This document shows positions 14,028-15,264 of a DNA stretch of 15,264 nucleotides, in pieces. Made by a program: the position numbers and the translations under genes. Every line of letters begins with the position of its first letter. The stretch's first letter is position 1. The notes beneath the pieces are model-generated. The model did no database searches. It was not told the DNA's origin and was given only the letters and a program-made list of their open reading frames with translations. Origin of the DNA: CAYTCZ01 sp964436315 (GTDB taxonomy: Bacteria; Actinomycetota; Thermoleophilia; Gaiellales; Gaiellaceae); assembly GCA_964436315.1 (NCBI GenBank), contig CAYTCZ010000094.1, positions 1-15,264 of the forward strand, read 5' to 3'.

Positions 14028-15048
14028 CATCGATGACACGCGGCTCTCGGTCGGCATTGACGTCGCACCCTTACGGCTGACTCGAGCAGGAACCGCCCGC
14101 TACATCGAGGGTCTGCTCGAGGGCCTGGAGAACCAGCCTTCGCTCACGGTTCGACGATATTCGTTCGGCGGCCCCGGGCGAGCGACGGCCGCGACTCGTG
14201 ACCTCGCCTGGTATCTACGAGCGTTGCCGCGACGCGCGCTGCGAGACGGATTGGACGTTCTCCACTGCACGACGTTTCGTGCCCCGTTCTCGGTCGACGT
14301 TCCACTCGTGGTCACGTTCCATGACGTTGCCGTTCTCCGTCATCCGGACACGTTCAACCGTTGGACTCGGATCTACAGTCAACGAGCTCTTCCGCGAGTC
14401 GTGGAGGCGGCAGGCGCGATCATCGCGGTCTCGGAGTTCACGCGCGACGAGCTCTGCGATTTCTTCGGATGTTCGGAGGAGCGGATCGACGTCATTCCGA
14501 ACGGCGTCGGGTCGGCGTTTTCTCCGCACGGTGAGCGTGAGTCCGGCGAGTACGTGCTCGCCGTCTCCACGCTCGAGCCTCGGAAGAACCTCTCCAGGCT
14601 GGTCGAGGGCTTTCGGCTGGCCGACCTCGGTGGTGCGGAACTGCGAGTGGTCGGCGCTCGAGGATGGGGGGATGTGACCGTGGCCGGGAGCCGGGTGCGC
14701 TGGCTTGGGGAGATCGGCGACCCTGAGCTCGCACGCCTCTATCGAGGAGCGCTGTGTGTTGCCTACCCATCGCTTTACGAAGGATTCGGTCTTCCGGTGC
14801 TCGAAGCCATGGCCTGCGGAGCGGCGGTTGTCACCTCGGAAGCGCCGGCCCTGCGCCAGCTTGCCGACGGCGCAGCCGTTCAGGTCGACGCTCTCGAGCC
14901 GGAGGCCATCGCGAGGGGTCTCGAGTCGGCGGCCGCTCGAAGAAATGAGCTTGCGGAAGCTGGCATCGAGCGGGCATCTCACTACACCTGGGATGCCGCG
15001 GCGCAAGCGACAGCCGAGGTCTACGAGCGAGTTTCGCGGCGCGCGTAG
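14020..15048 (+). CDS. Family 4 glycosyltransferase
   Basis: GT-B enzyme of 342 residues, last complete gene of the operon. The N-terminal part has VGIDVAPLRLTRAGTARYIE, a variant R-x-GTARY loop, and VTFHDVAVLRHPDTF (98-112). The donor domain has LAVSTLEPRKNLSRLVEGF (180-198; R188, K189), VVGARGWGD, and YEGFGLPVLEAMACGAAVV with E254/E262. It resembles the GT4 at 11411-12499 in both donor blocks and probably arose by duplication with a changed acceptor domain. ATG 14020 lies inside the end of the polymerase gene (ATGCCTGA, eight-base overlap), so it is translationally coupled. Cytoplasmic addition of a repeat-unit sugar is the likely role; donor and linkage unknown. Confidence 0.9.
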   Translation: MPDIDDTRLSVGIDVAPLRLTRAGTARYIEGLLEGLENQPSLTVRRYSFGGPGRATAATRDLAWYLRALPRRALRDGLDVLHCTTFRAPFSVDVPLVVTFHDVAVLRHPDTFNRWTRIYSQRALPRVVEAAGAIIAVSEFTRDELCDFFGCSEERIDVIPNGVGSAFSPHGERESGEYVLAVSTLEPRKNLSRLVEGFRLADLGGAELRVVGARGWGDVTVAGSRVRWLGEIGDPELARLYRGALCVAYPSLYEGFGLPVLEAMACGAAVVTSEAPALRQLADGAAVQVDALEPEAIARGLESAAARRNELAEAGIERASHYTWDAAAQATAEVYERVSRRA

Positions 15049-15234
15049 CGGTCTGAGAGAAATGGGGGAGCGACCCGCCGGGGCGATGGGGGGTGGGTTT
15101 CAACCACGACGGGCCGCCCGGGCGCACGCTGAGAGGACGCTGCGGCTCCAACCTCTCGGTGCTGCCATGGACCTCTCGTTCGACCCCGAGCAATCGGATC
15201 CTCTAGTCGCCTCCCGACCGTTAACGTCCTCTGC
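15049..15234. other. Intergenic region after the operon, no convincing gene
   Basis: This 186-base stretch contains GC-rich inverted repeats: CGGGC-C-GCCCG (15110-15120) overlapping the palindrome CGCCCGGGCG (15115-15124), and GAGAGG (15131-15136) facing CCTCTC (15152-15157) across a 15-base loop. ACCTCTCG recurs at 15151 and 15171. No T-run follows any of them, so termination here is only possible. A plus-strand open frame crosses the stretch but shows no protein-like features. Confidence 0.4.
15222..15227 (+). promoter_or_regulatory. Candidate -10 box before the last, partial gene
   Basis: TAACGT fits TANNNT and ends seven bases before GTG 15235, almost the same geometry as TACAAT before GTG 6313. 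No Shine-Dalgarno sequence separates it from the start codon. A leaderless transcript is inferred; the six-base pattern is weak by itself. Confidence 0.3.
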
Positions 15235-15264
15235 GTGCCACCGCTAGTCGTTCTCGATGCTGAC
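15235..15264 (+). CDS. Start of a further gene, probably a GT4 glycosyltransferase (cut by window edge)
   Basis: Only ten codons are visible: GTG then PPLVVLDAD. A hydrophobic first strand ending in Asp, directly after a start codon, is how GT4-type acceptor domains open (compare VRIVVDVSP and VGIDVAP in the neighbours). It follows 186 bases of non-coding sequence and a -10-like box placed for a leaderless mRNA. With so few residues the family is a guess from context; that a gene starts here is moderately likely. Confidence 0.4.
   Translation, partial: MPPLVVLDAD

Noticed and set aside
14215..15006. Minus-strand open frame of 263 codons opposite the last GT4
   Set aside because: Shadow of a GT4 with intact catalytic motifs; no recognisable protein features.
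14705..15247. Plus-strand frame running through the last GT4 and the tail region
   Set aside because: Its first two thirds are out of frame with the GT4, and the part beyond 15048 is Gly/Arg-rich with no domain-like pattern or ribosome site.
1..15264. CRISPR arrays, transposase genes, rRNA or toxin-antitoxin pairs
   Set aside because: Looked for regular direct repeats, DDE-type proteins and paired small genes on both strands; none seen.

Overview
This GC-rich window looks like an actinobacterial chromosome fragment. The protein flavour suggests Thermoleophilia (Gaiellales/Solirubrobacterales type). That is an inference from composition, the many GTG/TTG starts, 1-8 base gene overlaps and apparent leaderless promoters; no marker gene fixes the taxon. 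One scaffold gap of exactly 100 N (10997-11096) suggests a draft or metagenome assembly. Nearly all of the window is one surface polysaccharide (O-antigen/capsule/exopolysaccharide-like) biosynthesis locus.

Left arm (1-2065, minus strand): a nucleotide-sugar 4,6-dehydratase (GTG start at 2065) overlaps by GTGA a GDP-L-fucose-synthase-like epimerase/reductase that runs off the left edge. Together they should make an activated 6-deoxy sugar, most simply GDP-L-fucose. The dehydratase resembles the LegB/dTDP-glucose branch more than classical Gmd, so the exact sugar is open.

Divergent from it (2102-4843, plus strand): a MurJ/Wzx-like lipid-linked oligosaccharide flippase, a GT2 glycosyltransferase starting in the flippase stop codon (TGATG), and a small VOC-fold protein with its own strong Shine-Dalgarno sequence. 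A 373-base stretch without a convincing gene follows (4844-5216). It holds a 12-bp hairpin between convergent genes, several other inverted repeats and a short direct repeat.

Centre and right arm: a lone minus-strand GT4 (5217-6284) faces a plus-strand operon of seven genes (6313-15048): WbdD-like methyltransferase, GT4, GT4-like, GT-C membrane glycosyltransferase (interrupted by the N gap), GT4, O-antigen polymerase/ligase-like membrane protein, GT4. All junctions overlap by 1-8 bases except a 31-base gap before the polymerase. The 28-base gap between the divergent genes at 6285-6312 holds back-to-back -10-like boxes sharing two bases, the plus one placed for a leaderless GTG mRNA. The last 30 bases look like the start of another gene, again behind a -10-like box.

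Working model (inference): the left arm supplies a 6-deoxy nucleotide sugar, the cytoplasmic GT2/GT4 enzymes build a lipid-linked repeat unit, the methyltransferase modifies or caps it, the flippase exports it, the GT-C enzyme may add sugars outside from lipid-linked donors, and the Wzy/WaaL-like protein polymerises or ligates it. No priming transferase or Wzz-type chain-length regulator lies in the window.
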